Assembly: GCA_013398615.1 (NCBI GenBank) | Contig: VZSR01001479.1 | Coordinates: forward strand, 15,899,147-15,963,146 | DNA: 64,000 nt | DNA from: Brachypodius melanocephalos | Taxonomy: Eukaryota > Chordata > Aves > Passeriformes > Pycnonotidae | Reading direction: 5' to 3' | Shown: positions 38,679-50,985 of the stretch, piece after piece | Numbering within the stretch: position 1 is the first letter of the stretch | How the letters are laid out: every line of letters starts with the position of its first letter | Notes under the pieces: model-generated | What the model was told of the DNA's origin: nothing | The model's database searches: none | Seen by the model: the letters and a program-made list of their open reading frames with translations, nothing else | Made by a program: the position numbers and the translations under genes

Positions 38679-39279
38679 AGGCACAGCATCCTGTGTGTGT
38701 AGAATGTTTTCTTTTCTCCCTTTTCTGGCAAGAGATTGGAGAGTAAATTACTAATGTATTATTAATAGAAGACTTTTTTGACAGTTAAAGCAGGCAAGCA
38801 AACAAAGGGAAAAAAATTACAACAATGCGTGAAAATAAATTAGCAAATATACAAATTGAAGGGATGATCTTTGTTCTGGCAGAGAATGGTAGGTAAAGAG
38901 GCATTGATGGCAGAGACACATTGCTGAGACGCTTCACCTGAGCAGAGGGCCAGAATATGTCTTCCACAGCACTTTCTATCCTTCCCATAGAAAAGAATGA
39001 GGCATTCTTACTGTGTGTCGCAATGTGGAGAAAATTTGGCTGTGCAAAGTCATGCCTGAGCATTTGAGGGGTGTCTGACTGTCGGTACTTTCTTGCTTAT
39101 GCAGCTTCATCTCCAAAATAGATGAAGTCTCCACTCATTTACTCTTCAATGATTGACCTGTATTTAGACAGGAACAATGCACAGAATTGAATAAAACTAA
39201 CTTCAAGGCAAGTTTTGAAAATGTGAGGTAAAGGAAGAAAGACTGTCTATTCACCCTATAGTTGAGCACCCTGGGCTAG

Positions 39280-39332
39280 TCTTTTTCCTTTTCTTTCTCT
39301 TTTCCTTTTCTTTTTCTTTTTATTTGTTTTAA
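39280..39332. repeat. Pyrimidine-rich (TTTTC)n low-complexity tract
   Basis: The plus strand is almost only T and C, with irregular TTTTCC/TTTTTC units, for about 50 bases. An old decayed pentanucleotide repeat is likely. Confidence 0.85.
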
Positions 39333-42300
39333 ATCTTCATTTGAATATCTTTAGAGAAATATCTTCTTCAGCAGTAAAAATTAAAATGAAACTTTAGAAA
39401 AAAAATCTAAGGCTACAGAGCCAAGCATTGTGTGTGGATAGATTAGAGTTAAGGCTCATTTGCAGGAGAAAAGACAGCACAACATTTGCAGTGAAAAGAA
39501 CAGAAAGGATCTTGCCCTCACTCTTTCACTTAATAGAGGCAGTTTGGGGAAAATTTCTAATGAATCTTATCCAACCATAAAATCATGTAGAAAATGAATT
39601 GTATCTGACAATAAAATAAAAGTGAACTAAATTACAATGTTCCTATATTCGCAGGGCAAATTAATTTCATGTTTGGAATACTAATTGTTCACTGTAGGGC
39701 CTCGCAAGTATTTATTGTCATTGCTTCATTTGCTGCCAGAGGAACTTTTTGCCCGTGCAGAATGATACATTTTTGACTGTAGCACCAGAGGGAAGAGAAA
39801 CCAATCTTTTGGAGCAGAAGGAGGAACTTCCCAGGTGCCACTCCCTCTGCTCCCCAGGACAGTTTGTGGAAAGGCATTTGGAAGGTGGGTGATTTGTCCT
39901 TTGAAGATGGAGAGAGAAGGAAAGTGGACCTTGACAGCAGTGGTGATTGGCCCCCAAAGACACCATCTAACACACGTTCTCCAAACCCCTCATCAAAGGC
40001 AGAGGCAGCAGGCATGCCCAGTGAGCCCTGGGTCTCATAGGAACCTGACCATCTTTCTGCAGAGAACATACCCCATATTTGTACCACACAATTATTACAG
40101 TCAAAAGTACAGATAAATAGACCACCTTCCCCAAAAGTAAGAAGCTTTTAAAAAATACACAGTAAGAATTTATGTAGCTATGTGAAGGCTGTGTGTATAC
40201 ACAGCTAAAAAATGTTTTTAATAAAAAACCCTATTAAACTAATAAAGCAGATTAAAGAAATGATAATTCAATGGGGAATTTTGAATGCTCAATTCCATGA
40301 CAAGTTCTATTAATATGACTGTTTTTAGGAGACAGAAATGAGAAGCTGTGTCTCCCAAGGGGGATCTTAGAGCAATCATTTTTCCTGAAGAGAGTTCATT
40401 TTGAAATGCAAGGATTCTTCTGAACTGCCAATGGCTCCCTCTATCCCCTAAAAATTCATGTCTATTTCTGATTGACAGGTTTAATGGACTTCTTTTGCAT
40501 GATGCTAAAGCCACCTGATATTTGAATTTAGTTTGGAGTTGCATGACTGTCTCCATCCTCCCTAGGACCTTCTAGCTGTACTCTCTCCACACTTAATGAA
40601 TTACTATTTCAGGCAAAGTCAACCAGAAGAAAAGATTGGGCTCCAGTGACTATAAGGTTATTTTGGGAACCTCTAATGTTAAAGATCCTGGGCAATGAAG
40701 TGCTGAAAATGAAGTAAATTACAGCGGTTTCCTCTTACCCAGCATCTCTGTCCTACCATGAGCTTCTCCCTCACTGAAGCAAGGTAACAATACCAGGGAA
40801 TTTCTTACACAGAGCAAGCAAGGCCTAAAAAAACCTAAAGAGAAAGCCAGATCCAGGATTCCTGCAGGATGAGAGATGTGTCCACTCATTTTCATCCAAA
40901 AAAAAAAAGTCAAATAAGTTAAGTAATGGTTTTCTGGGGAAGGCTGAGTGCTGCTGCAGCCTTCATCCGTCGGTGTTCTGGTGCAATGCTTCTGTGCTCC
41001 TACTTCTGAGGGGGTGAAATGATGGTACCCAGCAGGGTGATTAGAGCAATCATTTTCCTTGAAGATAAAATTACAAGAAAAGATCTGTATGATGGGAAAG
41101 TGGAAACAGTAATTGCCTCCAAGGCTTCTCTCTGCTGTGGGATAGGAAGAAGGCCAGAAGGAGTCATTTGCACTGCACATGCTGTTTAATTTCAGTCCCT
41201 TCACACTAGTCTATTTTCTATTTTCCATCTTTTCTTTGCCCTGCTAAACTCACATTTGAGAGGGCTTGGACTGGCTCCAAAGCTGTCTTGAATAAGAGGA
41301 ACTGTTTTTCCTATTGACTGAGATGAAATTTTGACTGAGAGGGTGCATATGCTTCTTGTGATTCCCTCCTGCTTGCCTTTTGCCCAAATCCATGGCTTGT
41401 TCCCTGTGATGTACCAATGTGTTATGCACTTGCTCATCCCTCTGATCCCCTTCTTCTAGGTATTTAATCTGCTGCTCTCAATCTGTGTAAAACCAATTTT
41501 AGACACTTTGACAGGATTTCCCACAACTTACGAAGGCCTGTGTTTAAAATATGTGTTTGCCCAGCAAGCTCAGGTTTGCTGTGCCAGGGGCTGTAGCCTC
41601 ACGGGCACAGCCCAGTTCTGATCCAGCATTGCCCCCTGCCAGGCATGCAGACCCACTCACGTGACATGCAAGTGCCTCCTGGGCTCCTCCTGCAGCTGAG
41701 TCTGCCCAGTGTGTTCCTTCTTCTCTTGGAGGTCCATTCATCTGGAGGGAGATGGAAGGACTGCCCTGGGATTCCCAAGAGAAAGAAAAAAAGAGTTTTC
41801 ATAGGAAGGGATTTTAAACAGATGAGAGAGAACTCCTGAAAAAGGGAAGCAGAAGGCATGCAGAAGTAATGCAAGGTCATGGAGGAAAACAACTACTGAT
41901 ATTTCTCAAAAGTGTTGAGTGATTACAGAGAAATGATTTCAGAATGAATTGGATGAGTGGATCAAACCCATACTGGAAGGACAAGTGAGATGGGTGAAAG
42001 AGAGATGTGATGGCTTTCTACATTTTGTTCCAATGGATTTGACGCTCTCTACCTAAAGCACTCAGGTTGTAAAAATTTTCTTATTGTAAGAAAAAAGGAA
42101 ATCCATTTTCACAGAACAGAGTAAAAAGTCCATTTCATACTTGCACTGAAGAAGAATATACTGTTCTTGTTCAATCCTTCTGTCTTAGCAAGGATAGCAC
42201 ACCCTGACGGGTTTGCCAGGCAAGAAAATCAGGATCTACAACTGAGACAAGACCTTTATGGGAGAACATATTGCTGCAGATCTAGAGGAAAAAGTGGAAG

Positions 42301-42838
42301 GCTTAGAGAGAAAGGAAGACTTAAGACATGAAGGGAAAGAGAAAGACATCAGGACTTTGTTAGAATAGGCTGGCCCTAGAATTTCTTTAAGAGTAAAGAG
42401 GAATCTTTCCTCCAAAATATCTAGACATATGTTAGAGAGTTACCTGTGCTCTAACATTACCACCGAAGCCTAATAATTAATTTTTGAAATTTCATGTCTG
42501 CTTTTTTTCTGAGTGGAGATGCTGTTACACAGCTCAACAGTTGATGGCTGAAAATAAGATACTTTTAATGGATATATTTACTATGATTTTAACTATAAAA
42601 TAATTTTTCAGTGATAGTGTTCTATTTTCTTCCCCCAGACACCAGAGATCCAATAAAACATGAGCAAGATGTTTGGGAAGTATGAATATTAGGACTCTTC
42701 CCATGAAAGGCCATTCAGATACATGGATAACTAGTGGATGTGGTCAGTACTGTGGAATTGCAGCCTGGGATATCTGGAGCTGTGAGCTATGAAATGAAAC
42801 CAGATCTCTTGCTGTCATTTCCAAAGGCCTGACATAGT

Positions 42839-43244
42839 TGATGCCTTGAGAAGACCTACCTGAACCAGAGACTGGACAGAGCTAGAGAATAAAATAGATA
42901 TTTATTGAAAGGCCTTCAGGGTACACCTTGGACAGTATGAGAGCCTGGCCAGGGCCACACCCATGGTGGACCCAAAATGGTCACAAAATGGACCACTGGT
43001 CACGAGGTCTCACACTTCTGTAAGTTTTGGTCCATTTGCATATTGGTGTTTAATTGTCCAATTACAACTTCAGATTATGAAGTCCCATCCTTGTTTTCTC
43101 TCTTTAGGCCACCACTGTTTATGGTTTTGGGCCTGAAAACTTGTAAGGATTGTCCTTGGTCTTCAGCAGGAAAAGGATTTGTTTTGTCTACCTACTCTGT
43201 GAAGAGAGCTTACTAACACTTGATATGAGGCTCAGAACTACACA
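42839..43244 (-). mobile_element. Solo ERV LTR, passerine type
   Basis: Read on the minus strand, the element starts TGTAGTTCTGAGCCTCATAT and continues with GTTAGTAAGCTCTCTTCAC. It contains the blocks GGACTTCATAATCTGAAGTT, AATTGGACAATTAAACACCA, TGTGAGACCTCGTGACC, ATTTTGTGACCATTTTGGG and CCTGGCCAGGCTC. A polyadenylation signal follows in CTTTCAATAAATATC (the plus-strand TTTATT at about 42899). It ends with TCTGTCCAGTCTCTGGTTC and about 35 more bases. This order is that of an LTR family I recall from passerine retroviral elements: U3, AATAAA near the R end, short U5. No viral gene lies on either side, so it is a solo LTR left by recombination. The ends are set to TG...CA-like bases but are uncertain by several bases. 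No clean target-site duplication is visible. The plus-strand open frame inside it is not a gene. Confidence 0.7.
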
Positions 43245-46200
43245 CCTAGGCAGCACAGAATCTGAAAAACATGAATGCTAAAACTTAAGGCATCATCGTA
43301 GCTGGTGAAGGGCTTCCACTAGATTCCCTGAGGTACCGCACAACATGTGGAGATGGTGACTGCTGCCTCTCATGGAAACAGAGACAGTCCAGCTTCCTGA
43401 TCCAGCTGAGCCCAGAAGGCAGCAGCAACCAAGGCCAAGTACTTCTACACATATTAAAAATACCTCTATGTATTGATTTCTTGCCTCAAGGCAAGCCAGC
43501 ATGTCATTACATCAGAGAAGCAGCAACCAGCAGCAAGTCCTCCACAGAGGTGAGACACTGCTATTTTGCAGGTCAGTGATCTCTGGTTTCTGCGTGGGAC
43601 CCCAGACCAGAACCATACTGCTAGCACAATCAGAATGTCTTGGTGACATGGGCATCTCGCCTGCATGGCTTCCCTGATCAGAGGGGGCAGCCCATGGACT
43701 CTCCTGACTGACCATGGAAGGGATGCAGCAGCAGGGAAAGCTGCACACTAAGCCTCACTGTGTTGTAGGGGTATTATTATGATCATAATCATTAAAGCAC
43801 CAAGTCATTCTGTCAACAGGAACCAGGCTGTTTTGTGACTGTGACACGAGTGCCAAGGCATGTGCTGCATGGGTTGGTTTCAATGCTCTGGACAAGTGTT
43901 TTGGGTAGTGTGAACTGAGACCACAAAACTCATAGCACAACCTCTGGTAAAGGGAGGAATAATATTTACACCTATGATGAGAAAGGAACAATTTCAGACT
44001 CTCTTATTCAGATGGTTTGCCAGCAAACAAATATTTATGGACCAAGAACCGCAAGAAAACACACTCTAAGTATTCAAAAAGATGAGCACAATACCTTAAG
44101 AGAAAATGCAGGAAGAGAAAAATTTTCTGTTTGTGACATTAAAAGCTCCTATTTTACCATGATAATCATCATCATTAAAAGATGTGCCCTGCACGCTTGA
44201 GGTTATAAAGGAAGACAAATATCAGATGACATTGAAACATTGCATCTTGAAACCCAGTGCAAATAAAAAAGGAATTTTATAACATAATTACATTCCCATT
44301 AATATGTTAATCTCTTTTATACAGACATAGAGAAGCAAATACATTACTGTTAATAATTAACTCTGTAGTGAGGCTTTATTGCTGGGAAGGAAGATTTCTC
44401 TATGGAAGGGTATTTAACATTTTAATTAAGCTGTTTTTGATAGATGTTTACTGTTGCTTCTTTTCCTGCTTAAAACAAAACCATACGATTAGGAGAAAAT
44501 GTAATTTTGTCACCAAAAAGAAGTTATTTTCATTTGAAGGAAGGTCTAAGGTTCCCTCTTCTTTGCTGTCTAGTTAGTGTACAGCAGTGGTCTAGTGTGT
44601 TTTAGGAGACATGCATTTCTTACAGAAAAGTTCCATTTTGTTTTCTTTTCTCTTTTCAATAATTTTATACTTTTTGTGCCACTGAACATTGCCACCATAT
44701 CTGACCTTCCACTAGAAGGCTGTCTAAGTTTTGGTGAAATAAGAAAAACTCAAAAAGGACATTTAAAAAAATAAATCACACATTTCTCAGATAAAAGCTG
44801 CTAAAGGAACCAATATCATGAGGAAAGTAGCCTTAATGAATTGCAGAATCACAAGATCCAGGCAGGAGAAAAGAAAAAAGTGGACAAAAAAAGAACAGGA
44901 CTGAAAGACATAAAGAAACGAAAAGTCTAGCAGCGATTTCCAGGCAGCGAATCTGGACAATGCACTGCTCTGAAAATAAGCCAGCAAGCTTTATGCATGG
45001 ACTGGCACTTGGGCTTGATACATAAACTGATAATTGGAAGGCTTTGCAGATGGACACCTGCTTTCAGACCTGAAAAGGTGGATGCAGATCAACTAACCCT
45101 GCAATGACTTTCTCTGGTGAACTTGAGCACGACTCTAGGGAAAAAAACCCCATCTGAGTGGGATGAAACCATGTGGTCTCCACAGTTCATGGACAGTGCT
45201 TGAAGCTGCCACTTGGGAGGGGCAGCTCTGACCACAGCTTGTGCCAGCGTGGCTCTCAGCCCCGCTACAAACAGCCCTCCAATACCCCACTTCTTTTTAT
45301 ACAGGTTTGAAATCCAGACAGCAGCTGAGATAAACAACAGATCAGCATTTGTTCTCTGGTTCTCTGAGAAAACCAAAGCCTCTCATTTTTGCCCATAACA
45401 CTGATTTCAAAAGAAATCTATAAACATAGGTTTTGAAAAGCATGGAAAGTCCTACAGATGACAAACATAGGACTCGCTTTCTGTGAGCCATCTAGAGACC
45501 ACATGCACAAGATTTTTGAATTATTTAGATGGAGAAATGCCTTTCAGGCACTTGTAACAACTCTGGGTAGTATTCAGCAATGAAGGGAGATGTGCACCAA
45601 GGTTATTTGCCTTAGAAGGAATTAAATGACTTCAGGGAAGCTCTGTTACAGTAGCACTTGAAGTGTTTTATTGAAAAAAGTAAATGAAGCCAGAAGCCTT
45701 GGCCACTCTGACCACTTGTTTATAGTGATCCTGGGTACTAAAAAGTACACAGATTCAACCTCAGCAGCACTGTCCTGAGGGAAGCCATGGAGCTTTGGAG
45801 TCTGTCTCTGATTCTGGGACCTCTCGGGCTCAAAAGTAGGTCGTCATTGAATATGTAAACCCAGTGACACTGGCAAACTTGGCAGCTGTCATTCCCACAC
45901 AAGAAACCCTCCTCCTGAGGGATGGCTGGACAAGCATGAGCAACAGGACTCAAGGCTGCACAAGAGCAAGGCATTTCTGGATTTATCTCTTATGCATATG
46001 CTGATGAGTTGAATGGGTGGGGAGAGAGAGGACAGGAAATCAGGGAGGGAACATTTCTTCATCTTACAGAGAAAGAATGAAATGGGTGCACACTGGATGC
46101 TACAGGACAGCACTGCATTGGTGTCTCCCACACCAGCTGGCTGAGAGCATCCATATGTGCAGCTCTGCTGAGCTCCCTGTGCATGCCAGGTTATCTACAT

Positions 46201-49200
46201 TAACCTACAGACTATGGGAAGGATGAAGCCTCATAAAATATATTTTTCTGAGTCTACCACCAAGGCAAGAGGAGATGGAAGAAGGGGATACTTTGTGTAG
46301 GATTTCTGTGGGCTGGTTCAGTCTGATAAAGTGGCAAGGTGGAGCAAGGAGAGCAAACAGCATTGTCCCTGCACCTGAATGTCAGGATAGAGCTTCCTTC
46401 TGATACAGTAAAGAGGCAGAAGGCAGAGGGTCTGTCTCAGGATATACAACCTTGTACAGTACAATTCTCCTGAGATTCTTGTTCCCTTCTAATCTGGCAT
46501 TCACACAGATACTGGTGAATTCTGTACTACATTCTTGTGTTATCACTGTGTCTCTTCCTGAGGCAGAGCAGAAATGATCCCAAGGCTACCAAAACACTTC
46601 CACAAGTTAAAGTTATCTTGGGAAAATGATAACAAATTAGTCACTGTGTGACCAGGTTCTCTTTTTCTTGGCACAACAGACAGGAGAAATATCTGAAAAT
46701 GAAAGCTCTGACCACCAACACCGACCTCTTATTTACAAGGACAGCAAGAGAGTCTTTAAATTAAAATCACTTATTGTGACAGAACATCCAACAAAGTCTG
46801 TGCTTTCTGGGGGTCCATTTCACAGCTTCTACCCATTGATCAACTCCAGACCACTCTGTGTTTTGTGTGTCTGCACCCTTCTGCCACTCTTTCAAGGCAT
46901 ATTTTCCTACCACCACTGTACTGAATAATACACTGCTAGAATTCAGTAGGATTACTTTCAGACATAGGATGCTAACCTATATTGTTACCATGTATTTTTT
47001 CCCCTTTCTGTCTATGTTTTTTTCCTCCTCAGGTATTATCATGAGGGATTCTGATACCTGTGAGTAGTATCAGTTTTCAAATCCCTCTCTTAATTTTACA
47101 GGATGGTCTGTATATTTATTTATATCTGTAAGTATAACACACAAAACTGCAAACACTTTGTCTGAAGAATGCAAAGCAAAACAAAGCTGTATTTCATTGC
47201 CAGGATGCTTTTAAGCAATTCCTGAAAATTTTCTTCTGTCTGTAGTAAGATATTCAATAAGTAAAGTGTAAGGGGATTATTTAAGAATACGACAGGCTTT
47301 TACTTTTGGTTTGGAGAGCAAAAAACCCAAGAACAAATGAAAGGCAGGCCACAGTAGAGCAGCATGTCTCCTCTGTCAGGCACAGAGTAGGAAATGGCTG
47401 CCAGCAGGTACTTCAGTGATCCCAGGGCACAATACAAAGCGAAAAACCCAACCCTATGAGACAGACATCAGAGCAGTTAAGGCCATCTGTGCCTTCACAG
47501 CCTCCCCAAATCTCCTTGAAGTTTGGCTTTCCAAGAGGCACTGCACTAACCCTCTTGTTCACCAGGGTCAGCAGCTGGCTGTGCAGAGGTGCTGCTGCCT
47601 CTGCTGCAGACCCGTCTGTCTTTCCCACACCTGCCTGGAAGAGGTACACCCAGCAAACAAAGGAAAGGAATGTCTGCTGTGTGCTGGGATAGAAGCTATG
47701 TGAGGGTAGTGAGAGTTATGCTCTCAATGCAGCATGGAAGGGCAAAATCAGATTTGCTTTCCTCACAGAAAGAACAGTGATCCTTCAGCTCTTCCCCTGC
47801 TCTTCTTTTCCTCTGCCTCTTCCTTTCTGAAGGGCAACTAAAGCTCTTGCTCAGGTGTTATGTAAATACAGCATCTGCATCCCATGCTGTGAAAGTATCA
47901 TGGAAGAAAGTACAAAAGGCACCATGGCCTTGTAAAGTGCTGCAGAGAAGGAGAATTTTGGCAGTGCAATATCATCTTTCCCCTCCCCAGCTGTGTTTGT
48001 CAGGGCAACATTACATGAGGGCATTGCATTTGCAAAAGAACGCTGAAACAGTAATTTTAAATAAATCCTAGCATGTCTTTATGAAGGAGAAAAGCAAAAA
48101 TGGAATCTTGATGGTGTGATGAACTCTAATTTTTCAGGGATAACAACAGGCAATTTTCAAGGAAAGACAAGTGACTTATTGTAATTCAACAGATGAAAAA
48201 ATGGGTGAAAAGGTGCAGTTCTCTGACATTATCTGGACAAATAATGATAGAAAGAAAAATGTGTTCTGGTCCCTAAAGTGAATAGTATTATTTATAAACT
48301 ATATTGGGAAAAAAATTCATTTGCAAGGAGTCTGAAGAGCAATACCCAATTAGTAATATATCCCTGGGTCCTTGAGAATCTCTTGTAGGCTCCTGCAGCC
48401 TTGGTCACACCACATCCTTTGTGCCTCAACAATCCTGCCTCTGAAATGACGATGAGCTAGCTGGTAGCAGCATCACTCCCAGACATGACTGACTGCTCCT
48501 GAAGTTCTCCAAGACCTCAAATGCAAGGGGTGGAGTGAGGTGCAGAGTTGCTAATTATTTTAAAGCCCCTTCGTGTTCGTATTAATCAAAGTGTCAAGCT
48601 GATTCTCTCTAATTTAACTAAAGAAGACAGAGCTTTCACAGTGGGAAATGCTTTAAAGTTCACCAGGCTTGCATGACAAATTTACTGTATGCTTCCTGCT
48701 TGCTGGCTCTTTGTGTGCCTGATGGAATTTCTTTTGCTGTTTCTACTAATTGTCAGAACTACTTCCAGTGGCTTTAAACAAATGTTGACTCAATCCTGCT
48801 GTGACATCTCAAAGCTGAATGTTTGATATCACAGATTGCTAGGAAACGCAGATATAGGAATGAAATGCTACTTGAGATCCAACCTGATTGCTGCAGAGTG
48901 GGGCTACGAAGATACAGCCTGACCCAGAAAATGTATTTAATAGACCAAAAAGGAAGCTTTTAAAAAATGCATAAATACATGTATAAGTGAATCTAAAATA
49001 TGCATTTGCCAGAGCCAAAACAAGATATTCCTAGAGAGAATGGGCTATCTCCTGGGAAAGCATTGCATGTTTCATAACCTTCCATGAATGGTTTGATTTT
49101 GCTTTAAGAACCAGCAAGAAATTCAGTGCAAAAATAGATAAATCTACATTTCATTTAAATATTGCCAGTGAAACAAAAGACTTGATGCAAACTGACAAAA

Positions 49201-49913
49201 GCCAGGAGATTCTAAATGCCTTACCCCTGCTTTTGCTCCTGAGTCCATGTCTCTGATGACAGTGTGCATTTGTGTGGCAGCAGGCAGGATGTGGAGTGTC
49301 AGCCATAACACCAATGTTTCCTGGGTGTTCTGTCATTTTGATCATGTCTCCAATAGCTGGGAAATGTTTGACACCAGACCCAGACAGCCAAGCAGAGAGT
49401 CCCCTTTTTGTCTCTGTCAATGCATCCTGTCACACTGGTTGTGCTGGTCCTCAGAAGGGCACAAAGTCTTTTTGAGCAAGGGACATTCCAAAGGAGAAGA
49501 TGGATGAGGTAATTGCAAAGCATTTGGTACTGTGGTACTGTGTCAGTGATGAAGATATTAAAAATGAATAGTTGTAGCTTATTGTTACCCTCAGTAAGGG
49601 CAAGATGGATGGTGGTAAGGGATTTCTTCTAGCAAGAGCCCCATTTATTCCAGCCTTCACTAACAACTCTTAGTTATTCCAGTCCATGTGATGAAGACCA
49701 TCATCGACATAATGTCCCTTGGCACACAGGCTAGTAAGATCTGGAGTCTGAGCTGTGCATAATTCCCTTGCTAACCTGCAGCTATAATTATTGCACCAGT
49801 ATTGGTTGAAGTGATATCCAGTGAAGGAATCCGACTTCTACATCCTGTGCCAGCCCCTATACAAGGAATCTGTTTTTACTGTTCTTTCTTTCACTTGAAG
49901 AACCTCTGTCTCC
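43245..49913. other. Non-coding unique sequence
   Basis: No gene, RNA gene or repeat is recognised over 6.7 kb. Overlapping frames at 47413-47780 exist in three frames at once because the stretch is GC-richer and poor in stop codons, which argues against any single one being real. About 48545-48740 is a plausible conserved non-coding stretch (ATTAATCAAAG at 48581-48591). Confidence 0.5.
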
Positions 49914-50669
49914 TAGAATCATTGAATGGTTTGGGTTGACGGGGACCCTAAAGATTACCTAGTTCCAACCCTGCCACAGGCAGGGACAACTTTCACAAGA
50001 CCAGATTGCTTAGAGCCCCATCCAGCCTGGTCTTGAACGCTTCCAGGGGTGGGGCATCCATAACTCCTCTGGGTAATCTGTTCTAGGTAACCTAAATTAC
50101 CCAGGACCTAGGTTCTAGGTTCTGGGTAACCTCACCACTGTCACACTGAAGAAATTCTTTTTTCTATGTATTCCAAATCTACTCTATTTCAGTTTAAAGC
50201 CATTGTCCCTTGTTCTATCACAATGTGCCCTTGTAAAAAGCCCCTCTCCAGCTCACTTACAGCTCCCTTCAGTTACTGGAAGTTGTTATCTCCCTGAAAA
50301 TATCTCTTTTCCATGTTGTGTTGAACAACCATAACTTTCTCAGCCTGTCTTCCTAGGAGAGGTGCTCCAGTCCTCTTTGCATCTTCATGGCCCTCCTCTG
50401 CACTCACTCCCACAGGTCCATGTCCTTCTTATGGTGGGGCCTCAGATTGGGCTACAAGACACGAGTGGGATCTCACAGGAGCAGAGTACAGGAGGAGAAT
50501 CCCCTCCCTCCACTGCTTGTCACCTTTCTTTTGATTCAGTCCAGGATACTGCTGGCTGTGTGGGCTGCAAGTGCGCATGGTCAGGTCATGGTGAGCTTCT
50601 CACCCCAGGTCCTTCTCCCCAGGGCTGCTCACAATCCATTATCCACTCAGTCAATAGCTGTGCTTGGGA
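49914..50669 (-). mobile_element. CR1 LINE 3' portion
   Basis: On the plus strand it opens with the reversed CR1 terminus TAGAATCATTGAATGGTTTG, the complement of the '...ccaaaccattctatgattcta' end. It continues with AACCCTGCCACAGGCAGGGA, ATCCAGCCTGGTCTTGAACG, TTTAAAGCCATTGTCCCTTG, CTCTTTGCATCTTCATGGCC and AGGTCCTTCTCCCCAGGGCT. All of these are CR1 3' landmarks in reverse order. The upper end still covers the 'EKDLG' part of the RT C-terminus, now riddled with stops. A local duplication disturbs 50078-50135, where TCTAGGTAACC/TCTGGGTAACC and CTAGGTT are repeated. The 5' truncation point at 50669 directly adjoins an oligo-T tract, which is described separately. Confidence 0.92.
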
Positions 50670-50985
50670 TTTTTTTTTCTTTTTTTTTGAGAAAAGGGAC
50701 TTTATATGAGACTTTATTTAGGAGAAAAAAGCCATAGACCACCAAATATTGTGGGCGGTAGAGCTGTCATTTGCAATGATAAAATGTCATTAATTTAAAA
50801 ACCAGCCTGTTGTTTACAGGCACGCCTCACTCCCACCCACTGCCATTTTGGGAGGGAGATCTAAGATTATTTGCATATTTCTCACAGTGATGTCAAATTT
50901 TTGACCTCCTATTGGTCCATAGGATGAGGTTCTCAAAGCTGTTTAGGTAATAGAGCCACAAGCATCTCTGTGATATCCACAAGAA
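50670..50985 (-). mobile_element. 3' end of a polyadenylated transcript, probable retrocopy joined to CR1
   Basis: Read on the minus strand, an AT-rich sequence carries CCAAT (50915-50911), an octamer ATGCAAAT (50876-50869) and a polyadenylation signal AATAAA (50718-50713). About 24 bases after the signal it runs into a 19-base A-tract with one G (50688-50670). This is the layout of a mature mRNA 3' end. The A-tract ends exactly where the CR1 copy begins, with CR1 in the same orientation. The transcript itself is not recognised. The CCAAT/octamer/AATAAA order would suit a retroviral LTR (U3-R) as well as an ordinary 3' UTR. The upstream limit (50985) is a guess at a TGTGGATATC start on the minus strand. 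Confidence 0.5.

Larger units (their letters stand above)
32511..42838. other. Non-coding unique sequence
   Basis: About 10 kb without a recognisable gene. Two GC-richer islands occur, about 33480-33850 and 37860-38580. The first holds the longest open frame of the window (33388-33924, plus strand, 178 codons). It has no domain that I know, several competing frames on the minus strand and no splice or promoter context, so I do not call it a gene. Other frames up to 161 codons (40719-41204, minus strand) are equally featureless. Confidence 0.5.

Noticed and set aside
40178..40206. GCTGTG...CACAGC inverted repeat near 40187-40204
   Set aside because: The stem is only six bases and the inside is a TGTATA repeat. 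It is not distinctive.
40370..41068. Similar words AGAGCAATCATTTTTCCTGA (about 40370) and AGAGCAATCATTTTCCTTGA (about 41043), about 670 bases apart
   Set aside because: The similarity covers only about 20-25 bases with indels and does not extend. It could be chance or a very old duplication.
47413..47780. Overlapping frames in several reading frames
   Set aside because: Simultaneous openness of several frames reflects composition. No family similarity was seen.
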